Program-made: the position numbers and the translations under genes
Shown here: piece by piece, positions 7,709 to 15,720 of the stretch
Layout: each line of letters begins with the position of its first letter
Numbering within the stretch: position 1 is the first letter of the stretch
Assembly (NCBI GenBank): GCA_964348115.1
Contig: CAYGBY010000019.1
Span: 1 to 31,195, forward strand
DNA from: Azophilus sp964348115
GTDB lineage: Bacteria > Pseudomonadota > Gammaproteobacteria > Pseudomonadales > Azotimanducaceae
DNA: 31,195 nt
Direction: 5' to 3'
Notes under the pieces: generated by a model
Told to the model about the DNA's origin: nothing
Databases searched by the model: none
The model's input: only the letters and a program-made list of their open reading frames with translations

Positions 7709-8866
7709 CTAGCGCCGCTTCAGAAAGAAGGCGTAGGATTCGGGGAGAATCGCAAAGGGATCCGGATGTCCTAGGCGCCGCGCCGCCTGGAAAACGAAAT
7801 TGGGCTCCTCCAGCAGTTGCCGGCCGATGGCGACCAGATCGGCGCTGCCGGCGGCGATGATCTCATTGGCCTGATCGGCGGCGATGATCAGGCCGACCGC
7901 CATGGTGGGCATGTCCGCCCCTTCGCGAACCGCCTTGGCGTAGGGCACCAGGTAGCCGGGCGCGGGATCTTGGCCCGCCCGCCCGGATGGCCCGATGATG
8001 CCGCCGGAGGAGCAGTCGATGAGATCGACGCCGCGGCGCTTCAAGGCCGCCGCTAGAAGCACGGTGTCGGCTACCGTCACCCCGCCCGCCAGTCCGTCGA
8101 CTACCGAGGTGCGAAAAAACAGCGGCATCGAATCGGGAATGCTGGCGCGGACGGCTTCGGCGACGCGCAGGGGAAAGCGCATTCGATTGTCGATGTCTCC
8201 GCCTCCCCATTCGTCATCGCGGAGATTGGCGATGGGCGAGAAGAAACTATTCACCAGATAGCCGTGGGCGCCGTGGATCTCGATGAAATCGAAACCCGCT
8301 CGAACCGCTCTGGCCGCGGCGCGGGCAAAGGCGTCGATCAGCTCGTGAATCTCGTCTGCTCCCATGGGCCGCGGCGTCGGCCAACCATCCATCATCGGCA
8401 CGGGGCTTGGCGCTATCGTTTCCCAAGCCTGGGAGGGGTCGAACGCCGACAAAGGCGCCGCGCCATCGAGTGGCGTCGCGGCGCTGCCCTTGCGGCCGGA
8501 GTGCCCGATCTGAATGCCGACCGGAATGCCTTGGTTGTGATAGATCGATACTATCTTCGCCAGACCCTTGATGTGGCGGTCGAGGTAGATGCCGAGGCAC
8601 CCGTGGGTGATGCGGCCGGTTCGCGTCACTGCGGTCGCCTCGACGCAGGCGCCGCCGGGCCCGGCTAGGGAAAATCGGCCATGATGGGAGAAATGCCAAT
8701 CCACCGCATGGCCGTCCTGGGCGCAGTATTGGCACATGGGCGTGACCAGGACACGGTTGGCGAAGACAAGGCCGCGCAGCGCCAACGGCCGGAAAAGCGC
8801 CGGCAGGGGGGTGGCGGAGGATTTATCTGCGGTTGGCTGTGCGCCGGATGTCGGGTGCTTGGACAT
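7709..8866 (-). CDS. Old Yellow Enzyme family NADH:flavin oxidoreductase (YqjM-like)
   Basis: An FMN-dependent ene-reductase-type TIM barrel of 385 aa. It starts LFRPLALRGLVFANRVLVTPMCQY, where the cysteine (about residue 45) is the redox-tuning Cys of the YqjM class. It then has IGHSGRKG (about 120) and IEIHGAHGYLVNSFFSPIANLRDD (about 187), carrying the His pair that binds the substrate carbonyl. OYEs reduce activated C=C bonds with NAD(P)H; related members also demethylate or oxidise amines, so the real substrate here is open. I chose the ATG at 8866 over the adjacent GTG at 8869. The first 44 bp overlap the end of the DapA-like gene in another frame, indicating one operon. Confidence 0.88.
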   Translation of the reverse strand: MSKHPTSGAQPTADKSSATPLPALFRPLALRGLVFANRVLVTPMCQYCAQDGHAVDWHFSHHGRFSLAGPGGACVEATAVTRTGRITHGCLGIYLDRHIKGLAKIVSIYHNQGIPVGIQIGHSGRKGSAATPLDGAAPLSAFDPSQAWETIAPSPVPMMDGWPTPRPMGADEIHELIDAFARAAARAVRAGFDFIEIHGAHGYLVNSFFSPIANLRDDEWGGGDIDNRMRFPLRVAEAVRASIPDSMPLFFRTSVVDGLAGGVTVADTVLLAAALKRRGVDLIDCSSGGIIGPSGRAGQDPAPGYLVPYAKAVREGADMPTMAVGLIIAADQANEIIAAGSADLVAIGRQLLEEPNFVFQAARRLGHPDPFAILPESYAFFLKRR

Positions 8867-9809
8867 CACAATTGGATTCGGACATCATGCGCTGGGCGTA
8901 AGACTCCACTTCGTGCATCAAGGGTATCATCTTGTCCAACCGCTCGGCGCCCTCTCGGCCAAGCTGAGCGAAACGGGTCAAGGGCGGGCGCACGTCGCCC
9001 ACTGGATATCCGGCCGCTGCCGCAAGCGCTTTTGAATAGCACTGGTGCCCGTAGGTGGGATGGCCTTGGGCGATGATCTGGTTGATTTTTTCGGCCAGTT
9101 CCTGAATGTGCTTGGCCACCTCGATGCGGCCAGCGGCCAGGAAATCCCACATGCGCGAGGTCGAATAGGGAATATAGTTGCCGAATGGGTTGACGTAGCC
9201 CACCGCGCCCAGCAGAAAGCTCTCGACCGGACGCTCTCCTGCAAACACCTTCATGACCCCCCGGGTCTGTTCGGCGATGTCGAATACGCGCCCCACGTCC
9301 ATGCTGGCTTCCTTTATGTAGCGGACGTTGTCGAAGGCGTCGGTCAGCCGAGCGATCAGTTGGGGCGACATGTCCACATTGGACGTAAATGGATTGTTGT
9401 ATAGCATGATGGGAATCGAGACCGCCTCGCAGATCGCCTGGTAGTAGGCAGCTATCTCGTCCTCGATTGGCGTGTAGTAGTAGGGAGGCAGGATCATGAG
9501 GCCGTTGGCCCCCAAATCCTCCGCTTCCCGGCTGTATCTGACGGCATAGGGCGTATGGGCGTTCATGGTTCCGACCAGCACATCCATGCGCCCCTTGACG
9601 TGTTCCACAGTGGTGCTGACGATGGCGCGCCGTTCCGCATCGTTGATCGTGAGGAATTCCCCGGTAGTGCCGAGGACGATGACGCCTGGAACATCGCAGG
9701 CGATCTGCCAGTCCAAAAAACGTTTCAGCGAATCCATGCAGATGCGGCTGCCGTCCTCGGTGAACGGCGTTACCGCAACGGTATAACTTCCGCGGAACTG
9801 TCGAGACAT
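8823..9809 (-). CDS. DapA/NanA-family lyase (dihydrodipicolinate synthase-like)
   Basis: A class I aldolase-type TIM barrel, 328 aa. The Schiff-base lysine is K166 in YIKEAS, the catalytic tyrosine Y137 in MLYNNP, and the GTTGE substrate loop is at 47-51. Members cleave or form keto-acid aldol bonds, or deaminate hydroxy-pyrroline carboxylates. Length, and the company of an FAD amine oxidase and an amino-acid importer, suggest a catabolic member, for example a pyrroline-4-hydroxy-2-carboxylate deaminase, rather than lysine biosynthesis; this is inference. The ATG at 9809 has an AAGGAG ribosome binding site about 8 nt upstream. The gene is divergent from the FAD oxidase across 220 bp, which should hold both promoters and contains a GTTAAC palindrome near 9906. 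Confidence 0.88.
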   Translation of the reverse strand: MSRQFRGSYTVAVTPFTEDGSRICMDSLKRFLDWQIACDVPGVIVLGTTGEFLTINDAERRAIVSTTVEHVKGRMDVLVGTMNAHTPYAVRYSREAEDLGANGLMILPPYYYTPIEDEIAAYYQAICEAVSIPIMLYNNPFTSNVDMSPQLIARLTDAFDNVRYIKEASMDVGRVFDIAEQTRGVMKVFAGERPVESFLLGAVGYVNPFGNYIPYSTSRMWDFLAAGRIEVAKHIQELAEKINQIIAQGHPTYGHQCYSKALAAAAGYPVGDVRPPLTRFAQLGREGAERLDKMIPLMHEVESYAQRMMSESNCDVQAPDIRRTANRR

Positions 9810-10029
9810 CGCTCGCACTCCTTTGCTTCGCTGTTGATCCCCTTGGCCGGTAGAATCGATCCGGGTTCGGGGTGTTGATGATTTCGCTCGCTATGCGCAC
9901 AGAAGTTAACATAGAGCACAAAATGAAGTCCAGTCATCGCCGTGGCATCCTCCGGCGTTTCGCGCATCTCCAGCTGGTCTGGAGGCAATTGCACACTCGT
10001 TCGGCGCGGTGGGAACCCGCGCATTGTCG

Positions 10030-11166
10030 ATGATCCAAACCGGCGAGGTGATCGTCATAGGGGGCGGCATCGCCGGCTGCTCCACCGCCTACTATCTGGC
10101 CGCTGACGGGGCGGAAGTGATCCTGCTGGAGCAATTCGAGCCGGGCGCCTTGGCTTCGGGTTCCAACGCCGGCAGCTTGCACGTCCAGATACAGCCGGAG
10201 CCCTTTCTCACCAACGGGGAATCCTGGGCGCGGGCCTTTGCTCCCGCCGTGCCGCTCTATGTGCAGTCCGTTGCGCTCTGGCAAGAGGCCGGGGCCTTGC
10301 TGGGCGCCGATCTTGAAGTTTCCCAAGACGGTGGCTTGGTGGCCGCGGCAACCGCGGCCGAGATGCGCATGCTGGAGGCGAAGGTGCGCATCGACCGGGC
10401 CGCGGGCCTCGATATGGCGTTGCTTGGCGCCGGAGATCTGCGCGAGCGTGCGCCCTATGTGTCGGAACGCATGGTCGGCGGCGTATTCTGCCCGCTTGAA
10501 GGCAAGGCCAACCCGCTTGTTGCGGCGCCGGCTTTTGCCGCCGCTGCGAAAGCCATGGGCGCACGGATGGAGTGTGGATGTCGGGTGACTGGCATTCGCC
10601 GTTCCCGGCGCCGCTACGAGGTCGAGACGTCCCGCGGCAGGTTCCAGACGTCGCGGCTGGTCAATGCGGCAGGCGCCGGGGCGGGAACTGTCGCGGCGCT
10701 GGCCGGCGCCACCTTGGACGACGAGCCGTTTGTCCAGCAATTGATTGTCACGGAACGGGCGGCGCCCCTGATCGAGTGCCTGGTTTACGCCGCCGGCGCC
10801 AGGCTGACCCTTAAGCAGACCCGAGCGGGGACCATAGTGGTGGGGGGCGGTTGGCCCGCCACCCTGGACGCCCGCGGTTATCCGCGGGTGCTGCGTCGTT
10901 CCCTGTCCGAGAACCTGCGCGTTGCCTTGGGGATGGTGCCGGCGCTCCATTCGTTGCGGGTTGCGCGAACTTGGGCGGCATCGGTAAACGGCAGCGCCAG
11001 TTGGCGGCCGCTGGTTGGGGAACTGCCCGGAGCGCCGGGCCTGTTCATTAACTGGGTGCCTTGGATGGGATTCAGCGGCGCGCTGGCGGCGAGCCGTATT
11101 GTCGCCAGCCTAGTGCGAGGCCGTACCCCGCCGGTCGACTTCGATATCGCCCCATTCGCGCCCTAG
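10030..11166 (+). CDS. DadA-type FAD-dependent amine/amino acid oxidoreductase
   Basis: This 378-aa flavoprotein of the glycine/D-amino-acid oxidase (DAO) family begins with an ADP-binding Rossmann motif, VIVIGGGIAGCSTAYYLA (about 7-24), ending in the ribose-binding acid of LLEQ. Other DAO features are SGSNAGSLHVQ (about 47) and a late glycine-rich NWVPWMGFSGALAAS motif near the C terminus, where the flavin pyrimidine binds. The family oxidises secondary or primary amines such as D-amino acids, sarcosine or hydroxyproline. I took the ATG at 10030 because the Rossmann fold starts right after it; an ATG at 10009 adds seven residues. With the DapA-like lyase it resembles the oxidase-lyase pair of D-hydroxyproline breakdown, but the epimerase and semialdehyde dehydrogenase are not in view. 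Confidence 0.87.
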   Translation: MIQTGEVIVIGGGIAGCSTAYYLAADGAEVILLEQFEPGALASGSNAGSLHVQIQPEPFLTNGESWARAFAPAVPLYVQSVALWQEAGALLGADLEVSQDGGLVAAATAAEMRMLEAKVRIDRAAGLDMALLGAGDLRERAPYVSERMVGGVFCPLEGKANPLVAAPAFAAAAKAMGARMECGCRVTGIRRSRRRYEVETSRGRFQTSRLVNAAGAGAGTVAALAGATLDDEPFVQQLIVTERAAPLIECLVYAAGARLTLKQTRAGTIVVGGGWPATLDARGYPRVLRRSLSENLRVALGMVPALHSLRVARTWAASVNGSASWRPLVGELPGAPGLFINWVPWMGFSGALAASRIVASLVRGRTPPVDFDIAPFAP

Positions 11167-11200
11167 AGAACCTGTTGGCGTCTGGCCGGACCCGGGCCGC

Positions 11201-11239
11201 CTAGGGCCTGTTAACACTATCCGGGTTAACAGGCCCTAG
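11201..11239. terminator. Perfect 15-bp inverted repeat between convergent genes
   Basis: CTAGGGCCTGTTAAC (11201-11215) pairs perfectly with GTTAACAGGCCCTAG (11225-11239) around a 9-nt loop. It lies between the FAD oxidase (plus) and the ABC ATPase gene (minus) and ends exactly at the latter's stop codon, a good place for a bidirectional terminator. It lacks a T-tract. The CTAG at both outer ends recalls the target sites of the mobile elements in this window, so a miniature element or IS relic is the alternative. Confidence 0.55.
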
Positions 11240-11977
11240 CTACCGCCGGAGTATCGACGCGACGAAGTTTCTTGTTCGTGGCTGGCGGGGCGCTTGGAAG
11301 ATGCGCTGCGGCGGTCCGCATTCGATCAGGCGTCCCTCATCCAACATGGCGACCCGAGTCGACACCTCGCGCACGAAGGCCATCTCGTGGGAAACGATGA
11401 GCATCGTGATGCCTTCGTTGGTCAGCGCCCGGATGGTTGCCAAGACTTCGTTGACCCGTTCCGGATCCAAGGCGGCGGTCACCTCGTCGAGCAGCAGGAT
11501 CTCAGGTCTTTGGGCGAGCGCCCGAGCGATGGCGATGCGCTGTTGTTGACCGCCGGAAAGCTCCTCGGGGTAGGCATCGCGTTTGTGCGCCATGCCGACC
11601 TTCTCCAGCAGCGCCAACGCTTCCTGTTCAACCTCCTCACGGGGCCGTTTCCCGACCTTGATCGGCGCCACCGTGACATTGCGCATGACCGTCATGTTCT
11701 GGAACAGGTTGTACTCCTGGAAGACGATTGACATCTTCCCACGCAGTTTCTTGAGGCTCCGGCGCCTTCCGTAGTCGACTCCCTCCCCGTCGATGAAGAC
11801 CTTCCCGCCGCTCGGCGGACTGAGGCCGATCAGCACGCGCAACAGTGTGCTTTTCCCTGATCCAGAGGGTCCTATGATGCTCAGCACTTCACCCCTGTCC
11901 GCGTCCAGGCTCACATCCTTCAGCACTTCTTCGGCGCCGTAGCGCGATGACAGCCCGACGATTTCAAGATGCGGCAA
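11240..11977 (-). CDS. Polar amino-acid ABC transporter, ATP-binding subunit
   Basis: This 245-aa ATPase powers the amino-acid importer encoded with it. Walker A is GPSGSGKST (36-44), the Q-loop is VFQEYNLF (85-92), the ABC signature LSGGQQQR is at 140-147, Walker B is ILLLDE (160-165), and the H-loop is IVSHEMAF. This is the HisP/GlnQ type. The gene is last in a four-gene operon; its first 14 bp overlap the end of the second permease gene. Its stop codon abuts a strong hairpin that probably ends the transcript. Confidence 0.93.
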   Translation of the reverse strand: MPHLEIVGLSSRYGAEEVLKDVSLDADRGEVLSIIGPSGSGKSTLLRVLIGLSPPSGGKVFIDGEGVDYGRRRSLKKLRGKMSIVFQEYNLFQNMTVMRNVTVAPIKVGKRPREEVEQEALALLEKVGMAHKRDAYPEELSGGQQQRIAIARALAQRPEILLLDEVTAALDPERVNEVLATIRALTNEGITMLIVSHEMAFVREVSTRVAMLDEGRLIECGPPQRIFQAPRQPRTRNFVASILRR

Positions 11978-12644
11978 GACGCTGCTCCAGCCAGGCCGCC
12001 GCCCGGCTCAGGGGATACGACAGGACGAAATAACACACCAGTATGGCGCCGAAGCCAAGCAGCGGCGAGAAGCCCCGGTTGACCAGCATCTTGCCGGCGA
12101 AGGTCAGCTCTATCACCCCGAGTTGCGAGGCCAGCGAAGTGTCCTTGACGAACATCACCACGAACGCGGCCGCGGGCGGCAGGATGACCTTCCAGGATTG
12201 CGGCAGGGTGATCATGACCAGGGTCTGCAGCGCGTTGAAGTTCAGCGTTTGGGCGCCTTCGAGCTGGCGTTTGGGCACTGATTCGAGACCCGCCCGGATG
12301 ATCTCGGAAAGAAATGCGGTCGACAGCAGGCAGACGGAAATGGTGGCGATACCCAGCAGCGACGTGCCTGGCAGCAGCGGTTCGATTACGAAGAGCACGA
12401 TGAACAGGATCACCAGAAAGGGAATGCGCCGGAAGATTTCGACGTATGTGATGCAGAGCAGGCGCAGTGGCGTCAGCAAGGGGGAGCGGGCGCCGCGCAG
12501 CACAGCGATGCCCAAGCCCAGCACAAAGCCGGTGGCGCAGCCCACGGCGGTCATGCCTAGGGTGCGCCCCATCGCCTGCAGGATGAATGTCAGGTTGTGC
12601 GGGTTGAAGAAGGCGGGCGCCTGGGCGACCAGCGTATCGAACAT
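11964..12644 (-). CDS. Polar amino-acid ABC transporter permease (second)
   Basis: This 226-residue inner-membrane permease of the HisM/GlnP type has several hydrophobic segments and the cytoplasmic EAA-type loop that docks the ATPase (SEIIRAGLESVPKRQLEGAQ...LPQSWKVILPP). The reading frame stays open upstream as far as 13415, but that part is antisense-like noise under the first permease. The true start is the ATG at 12644, which overlaps the previous stop by one base (TGATG), giving coupled translation. The two permeases differ in sequence and should form a heterodimeric channel. Confidence 0.9.
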   Translation of the reverse strand: MFDTLVAQAPAFFNPHNLTFILQAMGRTLGMTAVGCATGFVLGLGIAVLRGARSPLLTPLRLLCITYVEIFRRIPFLVILFIVLFVIEPLLPGTSLLGIATISVCLLSTAFLSEIIRAGLESVPKRQLEGAQTLNFNALQTLVMITLPQSWKVILPPAAAFVVMFVKDTSLASQLGVIELTFAGKMLVNRGFSPLLGFGAILVCYFVLSYPLSRAAAWLEQRLAAS

Positions 12645-13318
12645 CAGAACACCTTGGCCTTTACCCGGAACAGCAAGCGCCCCACCAAGGCCAGCGAAGC
12701 GCTCGCAAACACGGTCAGGACGACATAGATCGCCGCTACGACCGCGAAGGTCTCGATGCTTCGCAGGTTCGCGGTGCTGATATTGATGGCTCTTCCCGTG
12801 AGCTCCTCCACGCCAAAGAGCGCCGCCAAGGAACTGCCGAGCACCAGCCATACAAAAAAGTTCGACAGCGGCGCATAAATGGTCTTTGCGGTATGGGGCA
12901 GCATGACGTAGCGCACCAGTTGCAGGCGCGACATGCCAAGCGTCACCCCGGCATCCAGCTCGGACTGCCGTACCGAAACGACGCCGGCGCGGATGATCTC
13001 CGTCAGGTAGGCGCCGGCATTGAGGACTAGGCCGATCAGCACTGCGGTCATTGGATCGAGCAGCACGCCGATGTCGGGCAGGGCGTAGTAGAGCAGAAAG
13101 ATCTGCACCAGCGCCGGCGTGTTGGTCAGCGCCGTCACATAGGCGGAGGCCGTTCGGCGCAGGGCCGTGCCGCCGTATACTTTGGCCAGCGCGCCCCCCA
13201 AGCCGATGGCCGCTCCGCCCCAGAAAGCGATGAAGGCGATTTCCAAGGTGACCAGGGCGCCGCCAAGCAAATAGGGAAGTTCGGCGAACACTTCGGAGAA
13301 CTGGAAGGTGTAGTTCAT
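12644..13318 (-). CDS. Polar amino-acid ABC transporter permease (first)
   Basis: A 224-aa inner-membrane permease of the HisQ type. It starts MNYTFQFSEVFAELPYLLGGALVTLEIAF, and its EAA loop reads EIIRAGVVSVRQSELDAGVTLG (about residues 118-139). The ATG at 13318 was chosen because the 30 upstream codons (to 13408) lie within the solute-binding protein gene and do not look like a permease. It lies 29 bp after the binding-protein gene and overlaps the next permease by 1 bp. Confidence 0.9.
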   Translation of the reverse strand: MNYTFQFSEVFAELPYLLGGALVTLEIAFIAFWGGAAIGLGGALAKVYGGTALRRTASAYVTALTNTPALVQIFLLYYALPDIGVLLDPMTAVLIGLVLNAGAYLTEIIRAGVVSVRQSELDAGVTLGMSRLQLVRYVMLPHTAKTIYAPLSNFFVWLVLGSSLAALFGVEELTGRAINISTANLRSIETFAVVAAIYVVLTVFASASLALVGRLLFRVKAKVF

Positions 13319-13347
13319 GGAGGCGCCGACCACGGGCGTAGGCGGTG

Positions 13348-14160
13348 TCAGAAAAACGGACTGGGCGTGACCGGCATGGCCATCGGCGTGCCGAACCACT
13401 TGCGCCAAGTGTCATTGATGAAGCCGGAAGAATGCAGGTCGTACAACAGCACGTTCAGGAAATCCCGCAGGGCGTAGTTGCCCTTGCCGATGCCGATGCC
13501 GCAATAAGCCACATGAATCGGGTCTTCCAGCACCCGCCAGGAGACGTTGGGGTAGTTGCTGGTGAAGCGCAGAAAGAAATCCACGTTCTCCACCAGCGCG
13601 TCCGCCCTTCCCTGGGCGATTGCCCGGATGGTGTCTGGAGCGCCGTCAACCAACAGCACTTTGGGTTTCGGCAGGCGTTCCTGCAACAGGGAGACGGACA
13701 GGTTGCCCCGCATGTTGACCAGGGTGATGTCCTCGCGGTTCAGCTGTCGCCAAGACGATATGCCGACCTTTTCGGTGGTGATGACGCCCATGGTCTCCGA
13801 ATGCAGGGGCAAGGTGTAGCTGATCAGTTTGGCCCGCGTCGGCGTTCGGGTCATGGCGCCAAGGGCGATGTCGATGCGGTTGGAAACCAGAAAAGGCACC
13901 CGCTGGGCGGTCTCGGTGGTCACGAACTCCACATCCACCGCCAATGCCTTGGCGATCCGGTTGCCTATGTCGATGTCGAATCCCTCCAGTTTGTTGGTCA
14001 GGCTGAAGGAACTCATGGGCGGCAAGTTCGGATTGACGCCGATGCGGATCGCGCCGTCGCCGATGATCTCGTCCAACGTGCGCGCAGCGACGAACGGGGC
14101 CGCCAGACAGAGCGTCATGGCGGTCGCCGAGGCCAGGAGCGAAAGGAATTTACCCATCAT
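13348..14160 (-). CDS. Periplasmic amino-acid-binding protein (family 3 solute-binding)
   Basis: A family 3 (HisJ/GlnH-like) periplasmic binding protein of about 270 aa. The N terminus MMGKFLSLLASATAMTLCLAAP is a clear Sec signal peptide, with likely cleavage near AAPFVAA. The mature part has the usual landmarks: IRIGVNPNLPPMSSF, GFDIDIGNRIAKAL, then a region running into DIALGAMTRTPTRA. It delivers the ligand to the importer encoded downstream and is the first gene of that operon. Two adjacent ATGs (14160, 14157) are possible; an upstream ATG at 14211 would spoil the signal peptide. Ligand is probably a polar amino acid or a relative; the sequence alone does not say which. Confidence 0.9.
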   Translation of the reverse strand: MMGKFLSLLASATAMTLCLAAPFVAARTLDEIIGDGAIRIGVNPNLPPMSSFSLTNKLEGFDIDIGNRIAKALAVDVEFVTTETAQRVPFLVSNRIDIALGAMTRTPTRAKLISYTLPLHSETMGVITTEKVGISSWRQLNREDITLVNMRGNLSVSLLQERLPKPKVLLVDGAPDTIRAIAQGRADALVENVDFFLRFTSNYPNVSWRVLEDPIHVAYCGIGIGKGNYALRDFLNVLLYDLHSSGFINDTWRKWFGTPMAMPVTPSPFF

Positions 14161-14179
14161 ATTAGTCCATTTACGAATT

Positions 14180-14358
14180 GTGGCGAGCCTGTGTCCGGCG
14201 CCTCGGCGCATGAGACCGCGCCCGGTCGGGCAGACGCGATGAGTCGGCAGGAGACATCGTGTGTCCGGCGCCTCGGCGTGTGAGACGTGGCATGGAATGC
14301 ACAGGACCTGGGCGTTCCGGTGGAGACATCGTGTGTCCAGCGCCTCGGCCTGTGAGAC
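14180..14358. CRISPR. Short CRISPR-like array: three repeats, two spacers
   Basis: A 37-nt repeat occurs at 14250-14286 and 14322-14358 with two mismatches. A third copy at 14180-14216 is well conserved over its last 26 nt but diverged over its first 11. The intervening sequences are 33 nt (14217-14249) and 35 nt (14287-14321) and unrelated to each other. Read on the minus strand, the copy furthest from the start is the one with a degenerate 3' end, as in the terminal repeat of real CRISPR arrays. The repeat contains a GGCGCC palindrome. Against this: only three copies, no cas genes, and no room for a leader before the SDR gene at 14401. It could be an ordinary intergenic repeat family. Confidence 0.4.
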
Positions 14359-14400
14359 CGCGTCCAGGCCTGTGCGCAGCGTAGCGAAGATCCCTGGGGG

Positions 14401-15168
14401 CTAACGGACATAGCTTGCGCCGTTTACATCGAGGGTCGCGCCGGACAGATGTCGACAACGGCCGCTGGCCAGATAGGCCACCAGCTCCGCGACCTCTTCG
14501 GGCGGAACCCACTCGCCCATGGCCAGCCGTGCGTTAACCTGCTCGACGCCGCCTTGGCTGGCGGCGAACTGTTCCGAGAGTCGCGTCTGCACCACGCCAG
14601 GCGCCACGATATAGGCTAGGACACCTTGGGCCGCGTAGGCCCGCGCTATGGTTTGGGTGGCGGCGTGGATTGCGGCCTTGGTGGCCCCATAGGCGATATT
14701 GGCGGGATTGGTGGCGCCTTGCTGAGCAGACCAGCTCGACAGCGTGATGATTGTCCCCCGGCCTCTGTTGGCGAAGTGCCGGGTGGCCCGGCGCAGCAAG
14801 CGAGCCGGCGCCATTAGGTTGACCTCGAAGGAAGTTTCCCAAACGGCATCCCAATCGGCGAGCGGCGCGTCGAAACCGCCCCCCCAAAGCATGACCGCCG
14901 CGTTGTTCACCAGCACGTCAATGCCGTTGCTCCAGCGCTCGGCGGCGTCCCACAGGGCTTCGACGGCTTCACGCTGCGTGAAATCGGCCGCCAGCAGCAG
15001 CTTGCGGCTGTTGTCGATGGCGCACCCCGCCTGTTCCGCTCCTTCCCGGTCGGAACCGTAGTGCATGGCGACCCGTGCGCCCGCCGCACCGAGACGCGCG
15101 GCGATTGCGGCGCCTATTCCTTTGGAGGAACCCGTGACGAGGACCGTCTTGTCCGATAAGTCGTACAT
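14401..15168 (-). CDS. Short-chain dehydrogenase/reductase (SDR)
   Basis: This 255-aa classical SDR oxidises or reduces a hydroxyl/keto group with NAD(P). The cofactor motif TGSSKGIG is at 12-19 and VNNAA follows near residue 88. The catalytic serine lies in ITLSSWS, and the YGATK active-site tyrosine and lysine are near 159-163. The family's proline-glycine turn reads VAPGVVQT. A basic or polar residue in the first motif (SSK) hints at NADP use. It lies upstream of the importer operon on the same strand, but the repeat cluster and about 240 bp separate them, so joint transcription is uncertain. Substrate is unknown. Confidence 0.88.
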   Translation of the reverse strand: MYDLSDKTVLVTGSSKGIGAAIAARLGAAGARVAMHYGSDREGAEQAGCAIDNSRKLLLAADFTQREAVEALWDAAERWSNGIDVLVNNAAVMLWGGGFDAPLADWDAVWETSFEVNLMAPARLLRRATRHFANRGRGTIITLSSWSAQQGATNPANIAYGATKAAIHAATQTIARAYAAQGVLAYIVAPGVVQTRLSEQFAASQGGVEQVNARLAMGEWVPPEEVAELVAYLASGRCRHLSGATLDVNGASYVR

Positions 15169-15720
15169 TGACCCCTAGCGTACTGAATCACAGGCCCCTT
15201 GCCCTGCAGCGCGTCGGCTTCCCGCCCGAGGTCAGAGCGCATTCGGTGGCGGTCTCAGCCTTCGCCGCAGAGTACTCGGCGCCGAGCCCACAACCCAACC
15301 TCGAGCACACGAAAGGACAGCTTACGGACACGCCCGCGCAACCGCAAGGTGGCCTTGGACGCCCTTGGCGCCCGATTTTGGTTGCGGCGTCCTCGGCCAT
15401 GGAAGTCCTCCATTCGTGCGTTCTCTCGAATTGGTGTTCGCATAGCGCCCAAATCTATTGACATTAAATTTTGTCATCGCCCATCATTGTCCACGGTAGT
15501 CGCCATTGCGTGGAGAGACGCGAGACTGACGGCAGCGGCAGTGTACGCTGGCCGTAGCTGCGATCTTGGCGCCGGCAAGCGGCATATCCCGGCGAGTGTT
15601 GCCAAGCTTGCGGATATGGCGGTTCCACCCGACATGCGCATCGATCGAGGGGGACCGCGACCGGAGGCGCGGTGGCGGGTCGCCGATAGTGCGCAACATT
15701 CTGGCAGGAGGAAATGGGCA
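15169..15720. other. Non-coding region between the divergent SDR and DUF885 genes
   Basis: About 550 bp with no convincing gene; open frames here lack ribosome binding sites and family resemblance. It must hold the promoters of both flanking genes. The one clear signal is the AT-rich palindrome at 15459-15476. Confidence 0.5.
15459..15476. promoter_or_regulatory. Palindromic operator candidate TGACA-N8-TGTCA
   Basis: TGACA TTAAATTT TGTCA is an inverted repeat with perfect 5-bp arms and an AT-only centre, standing out in GC-rich DNA. Its left arm also forms a TTGACA -35 match (15458-15463), though no good -10 follows. A dimeric repressor site is plausible. It is 245 bp from the DUF885 start and 290 bp from the SDR start. 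Confidence 0.35.

Noticed and set aside
11964..13415. A single 483-residue protein instead of a 226-residue permease
   Set aside because: The upstream half is out of frame with the first permease gene and has no membrane segments; the permease starts cleanly at 12644 with a TGATG overlap.
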